A stretch of DNA of 64,000 nt, from contig NC_090439.1 in NCBI RefSeq assembly GCF_031143425.1, positions 349,860,027 through 349,924,026 on the forward strand. The letters run 5' to 3'. Under the pieces are notes generated by a model. That model was given only the letters and a program-made list of their open reading frames with translations, was not told where the DNA came from and did not search any database. Shown here piece by piece: positions 33,044-43,044 of this stretch. The position numbers and the translations under genes are program-made. This stretch comes from Pleurodeles waltl. Its lineage: Eukaryota; Chordata; Amphibia; Caudata; Salamandridae. Within the stretch, counting starts at the first letter, position 1; each line of letters starts with the position of its first letter.

Positions 33044-33488
33044 GGTAGGTTCCAGATACAGGTCACAGCAGCACACACAGCGTAGGTCGTCTCCTGTTGA
33101 AGGTCAGGAAACAAGTGAGAATTGAGATAGAAAATGGCAGTCACGTCCACGGCGGTGTACACCGTCACCGCTGGGGTAGATCCCCACTGGCCACTGTACT
33201 CCATAGAGCCCCATCTTATCCAAAGAGGAATTGCACTGCGGTGCAAAACCGCCTTCCACCATGAGGCCCAATGTCGGCGGAGTTACCTCACTTTCACCTG
33301 TCCCTACATACAGGACAGGCGGTCGCCATTTCAGGGGGGGACAGGCATATCGACAATTGCGTGTCACACATTAGATTGGCACATACTTCGCCATTTACAC
33401 TGTAACAATACATAAGAGCACCATGTGGACTGCTATTGTGGTTTTGTTGTTCAAATTGTGACAGCCTACTCACTCTTGTGTCCCTTAG
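33044..33488. promoter_or_regulatory. Divergent control region, copy 2
   Basis: This is the same position as 3869-4310 in copy 1. The conserved core reads AAAATGGCAGTCACGTCC at 33131-33148. A plus-strand CAAGTGAGA donor-like site precedes it, and the acceptor AG at 33487-33488 opens the nuclease exon. Confidence 0.45.
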
Positions 33489-34030
33489 ATACCTACCACT
33501 GCAGATAAACAGGAGGTGGAGACATACCCCGTGTATAGACCCCTGGTGGACTTAGCTATACTGGAGGACAGGCACATTATCCTCACTTATAGACTGTACA
33601 GGGCCACAATCACAGAGCTGTGTGCCCATGTGGAGCCAGACCTGATCTCATCTATCCTTCATCCGACTGGGATCCCCCCTCTTGTGCAAGTGCTATCAGT
33701 GCTCCATTTCCTGGCGACCGGTTCTTTCTAAGTGACAGTGGGCTTGGCAGCAGGAATTTCACAGCCAATGTTCTCAATCGAGCTGGCAAGAGTGTTGTCT
33801 GCCCTGATAAAACACATGTGCAGCTACATTGCTGTCCCCCAGGTGGAAGATTTGGCCACTGTGAAGGCCAGATTCTATGCAATGGGACATATCCCCAATA
33901 TTATTGGGGCAATTGACGGGACACATATTGCGTTCTCCCCCTGCCAAAATGCACAGGTGTACAGGAATCGTAAGAGTTTCCACTCCATGAATGTGCAGAT
34001 AGTGTGCCTGGTGGACCAGTACATCTCCCA
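33489..34030 (+). pseudogene. HARBI1-like nuclease, copy 2, truncated
   Basis: The exon begins after an AG and reads VYRPLVDLAILEDRHIILTY, then GIPPLVQVLSVLHFLA, IIGAIDGTHIAF and NRKSFHSMNVQIVCLVDQYI. A TAA at 33729 stands where the other copies read through. After ISH, at about 34030, the sequence jumps to the 3' untranslated region. Compared with copy 1 about 630 bp are gone, including the third catalytic Asp block and the intron. Confidence 0.85.
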
Positions 34031-34278
34031 CATTCTGTGTGGCTGTGGCATGATGGCATTAACTACCTTTTACCTCTACTTACTGTCACCTATGGTTTAT
34101 CATTTTACAGATGTTGGTGCTATGACAACTGTGTACTGATGTGCTGACTATAGCTAGTTACAGGTCATTATTTCTGTGCTCTCACAGTGTACAATTCATT
34201 TGCAATGGATATGACTGTTTCCATAAACACACTTTTTAAACACATGACATTCAAGTAGTCCAGTTGTGTTCAAGGGTG

Positions 34279-34284
34279 TTTATT
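34279..34284 (-). terminator. AATAAA poly(A) signal for gene B, copy 2
   Basis: The minus-strand AATAAA is at the same relative place as in copies 1 and 3, beyond the gene B coding end. Confidence 0.55.
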
Positions 34285-34517
34285 TTAGTGCTAACAAATT
34301 TAAGGGAAAAGAGCAATGGAATAGGGTGATGATAGAAGAAAGTCCAAGGGATTGTTCCATCTGTTTGTAGCACAGGTGCAGTGTCCATGAGGCATAGGAA
34401 GGGGAGCAATGGCAGTTGAAGGTGGACATGATAACTGAGTAGGACACAAGGGGGACAATCAGGAGAGTCTCATTTCCAGGCGGTGGTCTTGGCAAGTGTC
34501 GATGGCTTCTTTCTGGG

Positions 34518-35984
34518 TCACAGGAAACGTTTGCGGGGTGTTTCACCTTCTGCAGGGGTAGGAATGCTGTTGGCCTGTGGCTCCTGTGGCAGGTCCTCCT
34601 GCCCACTAGTGGCAGCGAAAGAGGAGGGCTGGTCAATGGACAGGCTAGTGGTAGGGGCCCGTTGGTGTGCTGTTGCCTCCCTCTTGATGTTGGCCATGTC
34701 TGCCAGCACCCCTGCTATGGAGATTAGGGTGGTGTTAATGGCCTATAAGTCCTCCCTGATCCCATGATACTGTCCTTCCTGCAGCCGCCTGTTCTCCTGC
34801 ACGTTGTCAAGGATCTGGCTTATCGTGTCCTGGGAATGTTAGTAGGCTCCCAGGATCTCCGAGAGTGCCTCCTGGAGGGTTGGTTACCTGGTCCTGTCCT
34901 GCCCCTGGTGCACAGCAGTCCTCCCAGTGTCCCTGTTGGCCTGTGCCTCTGTCCCCTGAAGGGTGTGCCCACTGACCCCAGGTCCCTGATTGTCTTGGGG
35001 GCAAAGTGTGACCTGAGGTCCCTGTAGAGGTGGGCAAACTGCTGATTTACATGTCCTGGGGACAGAGGTGTGGTTACGCTGGGTGGCTGCTGTGGTGTTG
35101 GATCCTCATGGAGGAGGCTGTGTGGTGGTCTGTGAATGGGCTTGGGTGAGAGGCTGTCCAGTGGTCCCTGATGGGCCAGGTAGGTCATTAAGAAGTCCAG
35201 AGTTATTGTCATCACTGGGGGCCTGGATAGTCGTGGCACCTCATCTCCACTGACATTGGCTGGGGTACCTGTGAGGATGTAAGTGATGTATTATTCTTCA
35301 TGTGTATGACATTTGTACATCCCTGGCTTCTCCTCTATCGTTGGTGTTGCCCTGCCACCTTTTGCTTGTGTATGGTGATGTATTGTGGGATTGTTAGTTT
35401 CCCTATGCTGTGTATGCTTTAGTGATGGGTGTCCATGCAGGGCTGGGAGGGGTGTCAATGAATTGGTATAGCATGCAGGGGTTGGCATTGGGGTTAGTCA
35501 GATGTGTAAGTGTAGTGTGTGGGATGTGGTGGAGTAATGAGAGTGAGGGTGAGGGTGTGAGATGGCATGCAGGTATGGCGGTGATAAGTAGTAAATATTG
35601 ACTTACCAGTCTCCAGTCCTCCATCTACTCCAACGAGTTCCTCAGGATGCAGTATTGCCAGTACTTGCTCCTCCCATGCTGTGAGCTGCGGGGGAGGAGG
35701 GGGGGTCCACTGCCAGTCCTCTGGATGGTGAGCTGGTGCCTTGCAGCAATGGAATGTACCTTCCCCCGTAGGTTGTTCCACCTCTTATTGATGTTGTCCC
35801 TTCTTCTTGGATGCTGTCCCACCGCATTCACCCTGTCCACGATCCCCCACCATAGCTCCATCTTCCTTGCAATGGATAGCAGCTGTACCTGTGCCCCAAA
35901 CAGCTGTGGCTCTACCTTCACAATTTCCTCCACCATGACCCTTAACTCCTCCTCAGTGAAACGGGGGTGCCTTTGTGGTGCCAT
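34518..35984 (-). pseudogene. Harbinger Myb/SANT-like gene B, copy 2
   Basis: Exon 1 (35607-35984) starts MAPQRHPRFTEEELRVMVEE and continues through ARKMELWWGIVDRVNAVG, RRDNINKRWNNLRGKVHSI, a Pro run, and TAWEEQVLAILHPEEL. This is a trihelix Myb/SANT-like DNA-binding domain with its Trp residues in place. A GTAAGT donor follows. Exon 2 starts at 35268 and encodes a Ser/Pro-rich linker with LSPGHVNQQFAHLYRDLRSH. Its helical end (LADMANIKREATAHQRAPTT) and basic tail match copy 1. Frame changes near 35000 and 34800 and an early TGA at 34518 break it. Exon 1 is open throughout and is the best-kept Myb domain of the window. Confidence 0.8.
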
Positions 35985-36548
35985 GGGTGTTATGTGGTGT
36001 TTGTTGGTGAGAGCGTGTGAAGTAATGTGGTGAGGTGTGTAATGTGGGGTGCGTGAGAGATATATCGGTGTAAGTGGTGTGTGTCTAGTTGTCTAAGTGG
36101 TCTTGTTGTTAGTCAGGTGGCTATGATTTGTAATCTTAAAGGCTCATGGGTAATGTGGGTGTGTGTTTTATAGTGGTGTGGGTTTGATGTATGTATGGGT
36201 GTCAGGTGTGTTTTTGTTATTGGCCAATGTGGTGTTGTTTTGTATGTTGGTGTCCATTCTGAGCACGGCGGTATGTACGCCAATGGTTTACCGCTGTTAA
36301 ATGTCCGCCGTGGTGATTTGTGGGTCATAATGTGGTGGGCGTTGTTTTGTTGGCGTAATGGTATGGGTTTTTGGACTGCCACTTTATCACTGACCTCTGG
36401 ACTGGCAGATTTGTGTATGTGGCTGTATTGTGTCAGATTGGTGTATGTGTCATAATATGGCGAATGGATGTCCGCCACCGTGGTGGTATGTTGCCGACTG
36501 TCAGCGTGGCGGTAGGCAACATTTACCGCCAATGTCATAATGAGGGCC

Positions 36549-36749
36549 TATGTGACTTGTGACATCCCCCCCAAAAAAAAACAACCTAGCTGAGCAAGTT
36601 TTACTCTTTTGATCACATAAGTATGGTAAATGCTGCTTAAGAAAATATTGGAGAGCATCTAAATATTTCTCAAAATGTCACTTTGAATTACCAAGACCAG
36701 TTATACTGACAGGGAGAGTCATCAATTTAATGTCATCTTTAAGAGATGT
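36549..36749 (+). pseudogene. Helitron Rep remnant between two insertions
   Basis: Short frames give KYWRASKYFSKCHFELPRPV, then ILTGRVINLMSSLRD, which fits the Rep region that follows the HUH block in Helitrons (a Cys-Phe-Pro-Arg-Pro stretch). The piece lies between Harbinger copy 2 and the MITE at 36750 and is the continuation of 28605-29029. Confidence 0.55.
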
Positions 36750-37344
36750 GGGGGTCATTCCGACCTTGCCGGGCGGCTACCGCCGGCCGCCAATGCGGCC
36801 GCACTCACGCGGCCCCCATTCCGACATTCCCGCTGGCGCAAACCAAGTTTGCACCCGCCGGCCCAGCGGGAATGAGGCCGCAACACAGAAGCCAGCTCCT
36901 AATGGAGCCGGCGGTGTTGCGGCCGTGCGACGGGTGCAGTTGCACCCGTCGCGCTTTTCACTGTCTGCTATGCAGACAGTGAAAAGCTGGCCGGGGCCCT
37001 GTTACGGGGCCCCTGCACTGCCCATGCCAGTGGCATGGGCAGTGCAGGGGCCCCCATGGGCCCCAGGACACCCCTTACCGCCAGCCTCTTCCTGGCAGTG
37101 CAAACCACCAGAAACAGGCTGGCGGTAAGGGGGTCATAATCCCCAGGGAAGCGCTGCTTGCAGCGCTGCCCTGGCGGATTATCACCGCCGGGGCATAAAC
37201 GGCGGGAAACCGCCGGCCCCGGCGGTCCGACCGCAGCGGTACCGCCGCGGTCAGAATAGGGAAGAAAGCCCCGCCAGCCTGTTGGCGGTGCTTTCGTCAT
37301 TTTTGCCCTGGCGGTCTCGGACCGCCAGGGTCAGAATGACCCCC
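36750..37344. repeat. GC-rich hairpin-chain MITE, copy 1
   Basis: The ends are GGGGGTCATTCCGACC and its near-complement GGTCAGAATGACCCCC. If taken as 36751-37344 it has GTG on both sides. Inside is a row of stem-loops: GCGACGGGTGCA/TGCACCCGTCGC (36927-36952), CTTTTCACTGTCTGC/GCAGACAGTGAAAAG (36954-36986), GGGGCCCCTGCACTGCCCA and its complement (37006-37053), and AGCGCTG/CAGCGCT (about 37150-37168). It encodes no protein. The ends share TCATT and GACC with Harbinger copies 2 and 3, so the same nuclease may move it. Confidence 0.85.
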
Positions 37345-38960
37345 GTGGTTGCTAGAAAATCACCAACAAACACATAAAATCTTAGGAGACCACAAGCATC
37401 ACAATGAATAAAAGACTACAACCCTTTAATTCTACATATGTGGGATGCTAACATGGCTATCCAATTTGTTGCAGATAATTCAACATTGGTTGCACAATAT
37501 GTTACTTCCCACATTACAATCTCAGAAAAACAAATATGAAGGAAATATGGGAAGACATATCTGCCCAGCAATCCTTAAGTATATGATTATGCAGATTTAG
37601 ACTACAAATACTATCTCACTGTGAGTTTAGTAGCTATGAAGCATGTGACCGTTTAAGTTCCTTAAGCTTATGTGGTAAATTAAAGATGTTCATGTGGCTT
37701 AGTTTAGGCTTGTCAACATCACATTCTGATTCTGAGTTCTGAAAAGCCTACCCATGCCTACCTAAAATTAAATACCTTGCACATTTTAATCGCACAAACA
37801 AGACATTTAAAAAAATTATTTTTTGACACCTGCAGCCCCAAAGAGAAGTCCATTCTTAGAAAAGCTATGTCTCTATGAAGTTGTTCAGCTCTTCACATAT
37901 AGAAACAATGTGGCAGGCAATAGCAACACTGGTAAATTTTGAGTAGAATGTACAGATGGTTGTTTAATTCATCATAGTAAACCTACTCTTACTAATCATC
38001 ATAAACTAAGTTGTGACACAGGAGAAAAGAAAATGTTTTACTAGTTAGCGCTTCTTCAACTATTTGAACTGTGGTGCAAAGAAGAACTTTTAGGACCCTT
38101 TCAAAGCTATGAATATGCATTTAATATTTGTAAAAATATTATATCATTGCCTGAATTGCAGACATTCTTATAATTTCTCAATCAAGATATAGAAGAATAA
38201 AACAATATTAATGCAGAAATTAAATGTATCGCTCCATCTATGAATAATACTTTTTCTTCTAGGACAGCTGACTTATTTGCACAATCAGCTATTGATACTG
38301 AAGCTGTGGTTGCTATGGAAAAGGTTCAAAATGCAATGAACCAAATCAAAAAGGATGTTCATAATTTAGATAAGTTAGTATCTCAATTAAATGTGAACAG
38401 CTAGAAATTTACAAATACATACAAGATACAGTAGATCATGATCTTCAACAATAAAAGGAATATGTGATTGGGCTACCTATTAACCTACATTACGATATGT
38501 AAGTGGAAGTGCAGGCACAGGGAAAAGCTTTCTTGTTAAAGTAATTGCTGCTTATGTGAATATAGTTGCTAGCTCCAATTTATCTTGTGTAGTTTCTGTT
38601 CCTACTGGCTTAGCAGCACATAACATCAAAGGAATTACCTTATATCATCTGCTTTTACTACCTGTGGAGCATGATAACAAAATGGAATATATAAATTAAA
38701 TACTGATACCTGCCAAGAACTTGGTGGAGTTCTTACAAGTTAGAAGTTTTGATTATAGATGAAGTTAGTATGATTTCTAACTTAGTGTTGGTGTTTGTTC
38801 ATCTTCGCATGAAGGAGATACTCAAAACGTATGATGCCTTATTTGTTATTGTGTTTGGAGACTTGTTACAACTACCACCTGTAAAAGGCAGCCAATTTTC
38901 AACAAACTTTTGCAAGACTAAATTTGGAATTGTTTGCGATGTATAGGAAATTGCCACATA
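37345..38960 (+). pseudogene. Helitron Rep end and PIF1-like helicase, decayed
   Basis: Rep resumes with MWDANMAIQFVADNSTLVAQ and YVTSHITISEKQ at about 37435-37540. Later a helicase block reads YVSGSAGTGKSFLVKVIAAY, with Walker A at 38505-38528, followed by VPTGLAAHNIKGITLYHLLL. In another frame it continues LIIDEVSMIS (Walker B, 38749-38778) and VIVFGDLLQLPPVKGSQFS. That is the order of a PIF1-type helicase as carried by Helitrons. Helitrons move by rolling-circle replication, with Rep nicking and the helicase unwinding. Stops and frame changes are many, so this copy is old. Confidence 0.85.
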
Positions 38961-39415
38961 TGGTTTAATTTCCGACATACAGAATTAACATAAAATATGA
39001 CGCAAGCTAATGGTGAAGTAGAGGCCAAGATATTGAAAGACATTTGCCTTGGCATAGTAGGAAATAAAGCAAATATTATGATAGGGAGCACAATACAAAA
39101 AGTTATTTCCTGACCTTTATTCATGTGCTGAAGATATACATTACCTTCTTTCAAAACACAAGTTGTTGTCTGTTGACTTCCAAATGTAGAAGAAGGTGCA
39201 CAATTAAACTATGAAATGCTACATCTTGAAAAGTAAACAATTCTTCCTTTTCATTCTAAAGATAAGTGGCAAACCATGGACCAAACATACCTATAAGCAA
39301 AACTTTAGGTACTGAATTACAAAATAGATGGAAAAATCAGTTTCACATACTGCAGGATTGAAGAAAAATTTACAGCTATGTAAAATTGTTGTGTAATTGT
39401 AAGTCAAACTCTAAG
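38961..39415 (+). other. Probable 3' part of the Helitron, unreadable
   Basis: The sequence after the helicase motifs is AT-rich and broken. Short pieces near 38985-39030 resemble the downstream helicase region, but I cannot follow a frame. No CTRR terminus with a hairpin is evident before element E. Confidence 0.35.
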
Positions 39416-40276
39416 GGGCATATTTATACTATGTTTGCGCCGAATGTGTGTCAAACATTTTGACGCACATTCGGCGCAAAACGTGCACCATATTTATTCT
39501 ATGACACCTGACCCCGCGGACGTAAAAATTCCTCTGTGTGAGTTATTTTTTGGATGCGGGAAACTGCCTTGCGTTAATGACATGCAAGGTAGGCTTTCCT
39601 GCCCAAAAAATGACTTTAAGGCCTGTGCGCCTTATTTATACTCCAGTGTCATTTTACGCACAGGAGGAGGCGGGCCTTAAAAAACAGCACCCAGCCTGAT
39701 GGCGCCGTTTTTGAACACCTTGGTGAGGGCAGGCGTTAAGGGACATGTGGGCTCACTTCCATGGTCTCTGACCATGGAAGCAGTCCAGAGGTGCCCTTAC
39801 CTGCCCCCAGGGACACCCCCTGCCACCCTCGCCTACCCCTGGAGGACACCCATGGATGGGTGGACCCATCCCAGGTAAGTACAGGTAAGTTCAGGTAAGT
39901 AATATTTTTATTTTGAAGGCGCATGGGGGGCCTAATTTGGGCCCCCTACATGCCACTGTGCCCAATGGCCATGCCCAGGGGACATAAGTCCCCTGGGCAT
40001 GGCCATTTGGCAAGGGGGCATGACTCCTGTCTTTGCTAAGACAGGAGTCATTTCAGTGGGGGTTGTACGGCAAAAAATGGCAGAAGTCCGGTTTGAGCCA
40101 TGATTTATGACTCCAACCTGACTTGCACCATTTTTTTACGCACAACCCCCATTTTCCCCTACGCCGGCCCTTCCTGGTTTGAGTCCTTTTTTTAAACTCT
40201 GACCAGCCCGCAGCGCCAGCTAACGTCAATCCTTAAATATGGCGATGGTTTGCGTCAAAAAGTACCAATATGGGCC
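39416..40276 (+). repeat. Nonautonomous TIR element, family copy E
   Basis: After TAA it starts GGGGCATATTTATACTATG and ends AAAAAGTACCAATATGGGCC. It keeps the subterminal palindrome GCGCCGAATGTGTGTCAAAC/GACGCACATTCGGCGC and the perfect internal hairpin with arms GACTCCTGTCTT/AAGACAGGAGTC at about 40021-40048. Confidence 0.75.
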
Positions 40277-40714
40277 CAAATATGGAAGAAGGGCTAGCAA
40301 ATGGAGCCATATGATTTGAAGTGGACGTTGTTACATCTGCTCAAATTTGACCATATTAAATAGCAAAAACATATGTCTCATGTGCAGTAATATTCTTACT
40401 TCTGAAAGATTTATATATTTGTAGAGAACAGTTTCTCTTTATTTGGCTTTTGTGGTAACAATACACAAATCAGAAGGACTAAGCTTAGTTTATGCACTTA
40501 TTAACAATGAGTCAATGGTGTATGGAATACGCTGCTCAATCTCGAGTTAAAAAACGTAAAGGACTGTATATTACCAAATTCGATGACACACAGATTAATG
40601 CAGACAGTAGTTGTGTAACAGAATATAATCATTTGCGAAATAGATATGCTCCACAGAGACTGCAGCATCAGGACAGTACACAATTTACTTAAAGAATAAC
40701 ACAGGCTAGACAGA
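40277..40714. other. Unassigned sequence left of Harbinger copy 3
   Basis: A plus-strand frame of about 65 codons (40492-40692) is lysine- and arginine-rich, reading AAQSRVKKRKGLYITKF. I do not recognise it. It may belong to an older element into which Harbinger copy 3 inserted, but no continuation is clear after 49920. Confidence 0.3.
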
Positions 40715-41624
40715 GGCCCTCATTACAACCCTGGCGGTCGGTGTTAAATCGGTGGTAAGACCGCCAACAGGCCAGCAGTAAAAAAAATGGAATTATGACC
40801 GTGACGGAAACCGCCAACATAGACAGCCACTTTAACACTCTGACCGCCACGGTGGTACAAACAAACAGCATGGCGGTCACTGCCAACAGACAGGCGGAAG
40901 GCAATGTACCGCCCACACTATTAAGACAGGCCAATCCGCCACCTTTTCCGGGGTGGACTCAACGCAAACAAAAACACGGCGGAAACAGGACTTGGAAGGG
41001 GAAACACTCACCTCTACACATTCCACGAGGAACCAGGACGCCACGGAGACTGAACTCCAAATACTCCCTGCGATTGTCTTCCTGCTCCTCTACCAGGAGC
41101 ACGACCGGCGGCGGCGACGACCACGGTGAGTACTGCACCTATGACACACGGGAGGGGGGGAGGGGAAAGATAGTGACACACACATGCAAAATGCAACACC
41201 CCCACCTCCACCCTCACCCACAACAACACACACACCAATACATGCTGAAACATTACATTTACACCCCCCAAGCCTCCCTGGAAGAATGCAAGGACAAAAG
41301 GAAATGAGTTGAACTAATTGTAATCATGTAAAATCAATTAATCCAAAATTTATATACACTATAAACAAATATGTACACCAAGAATTCAAGTCGAGGTACT
41401 GCACCAATACAGTCTGTGGACCACTGGGCCCACAATGCATGGGCGAGGCCCACACAAGATACCCGATCGAAACGGAGAGAACACTGCAGGGGCATCAGAT
41501 CGAAAAAAAACACAGGCACCTCAGGGGGAAGGGCAGGGGGGCACCTCAGCCGGATGAGTGCACAACACCAGCTCCACGAGGGGGCTCCATGCCCATTGAT
41601 GTATCCTGGGGAGTGCAAAGCCAC

Positions 41625-41760
41625 AGTCTCTCAAGTCTTTCCAGTGGGTGGTGTGCCCACTGCTTTATCCTGGGGAGTGCAAAGCCACAGTCTCTCAAGT
41701 CTTTCCAGTGGGTGGTTTGCCCATTGCTTTATCCTGGGGAGTGCAAAGCCACAGTCTCTT
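41625..41760. repeat. Short tandem units of the CCTGGGGAGTGCAAAGCC type
   Basis: CCTGGGGAGTGCAAAGCCAC with CAAGTCTTTCCAGTGGGTGG occurs about three times with a step near 68 bases. It stands between the element end and the 74-bp array and is related to the 82-bp unit of copy 2. Confidence 0.65.
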
Positions 41761-41776
41761 AAGTGGATAACAATCT

Positions 41777-42886
41777 CCACTGGTTCTGGAGGGGGCTTTG
41801 TGCCCAGAGTGCTTCATCCTGCCAAGGACAGAGGTAGTGGATGCCTTTCTCCACTGGTTCTGGAGGGGGCTTTGTGCCCAGAGTGCTTCATCCTGCCAAG
41901 GACAGATGTAGTGGATGCCTTTCTCCACTGGTTCTGGAGAGGGCATTGTGCCCAGAGTGCTTCTTCCTGCCAAGGACAGAGGTAGTGGATGTGATACTCC
42001 ACTGGTTCTGGAGGGGGCTTTGTGCCCAGAGTGCTTCATCCTGCCAATGACTGAGGTGGTTGATGCCTTTCTCCACTGGTTCTGGAGGGGGCTTTGTGCC
42101 CAGAGTGCTTTATCCTGCCAAGGACAGATGTAGTGGATGCATTTCTCCACTGGTTCTGGAGGGGGCTTCGTGCCCAGAGTGCTTCTTCCTGCCAAGGACA
42201 GAGGTAGTGGATGCCTTTCTCCACTGGTTCTGGAGGGGGCTTTGTTCCCAGAGTGCTTCATCCTGCCAAGGACTGAGGTAGTGGATGCCTTTCTCCACTG
42301 GTTCTGGAGGGGGCTTTGTGCCCAGAGTGCTTCATCCTGCCAAGGACTGAGGTAGTGGATGTGATACTCCACTGGTTCTGGAGGGGGCTTTGTGCCCAGA
42401 GTGCTTCATCCTGCCATGGACTGAGGTAGTGGATGCCTTTTTCCACTGGTTCTGGAGGGGGCTTTTTGCCCAGAGTGCTTCATCCTGCCAAGGACTGAGG
42501 TAGTGGATGTGATACTCGACTGGTTCTGGAGGGGGCTTTGTGCCCAGAGTGCTTCATCCTGCCAAGGACTGAGGTAGTAGATTAGATACTCCACTGGTTC
42601 TGGAGGGGGCTTTATGCCCAGAGTGCTTTATCCTGCCAAGGACTGAGGTAGTGGATGCCTTTTTCCACTGGTTCTGGAGGGGGCTTTGTGCCCAGAGTGC
42701 TTCATCCTGCCAAGGACTGAGGTAGTGGATGCCTTTCTCCACTGGTTCTGGAGGGGGCTTTGTGCACAGAGTGCTTCATCCTACCAAGGACTGAGGTAGT
42801 GGATGCCTTTCTCCACTGGTTCTGGTGGGGGCTTTGTGCCCAGAGTGTTTCATCCTGCCAAGGAAAGAGGTAGTGGATGTGACACT
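41777..42886. repeat. 74-bp tandem array, 15 units without length change
   Basis: CCACTGGTTCTGGAGGGGGC or a close variant begins at 41777 and then every 74 bases exactly (41851, 41925, 41999 and so on to 42813). This gives 15 units over 1,110 bp with no insertion or deletion. Units fall into two main types by the bases before the start: GCCTTTCT or TGATACT. The period is not a multiple of three and the array is beyond the gene A stop, so it is probably untranslated. Long minus-strand frames across it are only the repeat read in rotating phase. Confidence 0.93.
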
Positions 42887-43044
42887 CCACTGACGGTGGT
42901 GCAACATGCAAGCTGGCCAGGCCCTGGAACTGACCACCAGCCTCGTACGAATGACCACTGGGGATGGCAGCCATGTCTGCGGTGGTGCCACTAGCTCAGG
43001 ATGTGGCGTGGCTGCTGGCGGTGCTGGTGGTGCTGGCGGCGGGC

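Larger units (their letters stand above)
29030..36548. mobile_element. PIF/Harbinger DNA transposon, copy 2 (complete ends)
   Basis: Both 15-bp ends are present: GACCCTCATTATGAC at 29030-29044 and the complement of GGCCCTCATTATGAC at 36534-36548. The flanking TAT on both sides (29027-29029, 36549-36551) is a 3-bp target duplication, as expected for Harbinger. The 7.5-kb body carries gene A (minus), nuclease (plus) and gene B (minus). It inserted into a Helitron. A deletion removes the end of the nuclease. Confidence 0.92.

Noticed and set aside
36730..37300. Open frames of 110 to 132 codons in the GC-rich MITE
   Set aside because: They follow the palindromic stems and occur on both strands in mirrored form, with no protein family features.
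41777..42886. CRISPR-like look of regular units
   Set aside because: There are no unique spacers between the repeats, the unit is 74 bp, and the context is a eukaryotic transposon.
41695..42974. Minus- and plus-strand frames of 60 to 225 codons across the 74-bp array
   Set aside because: A 74-base unit without stops in one phase gives open frames in rotation on both strands. The period is not divisible by three, so no stable protein repeat exists.
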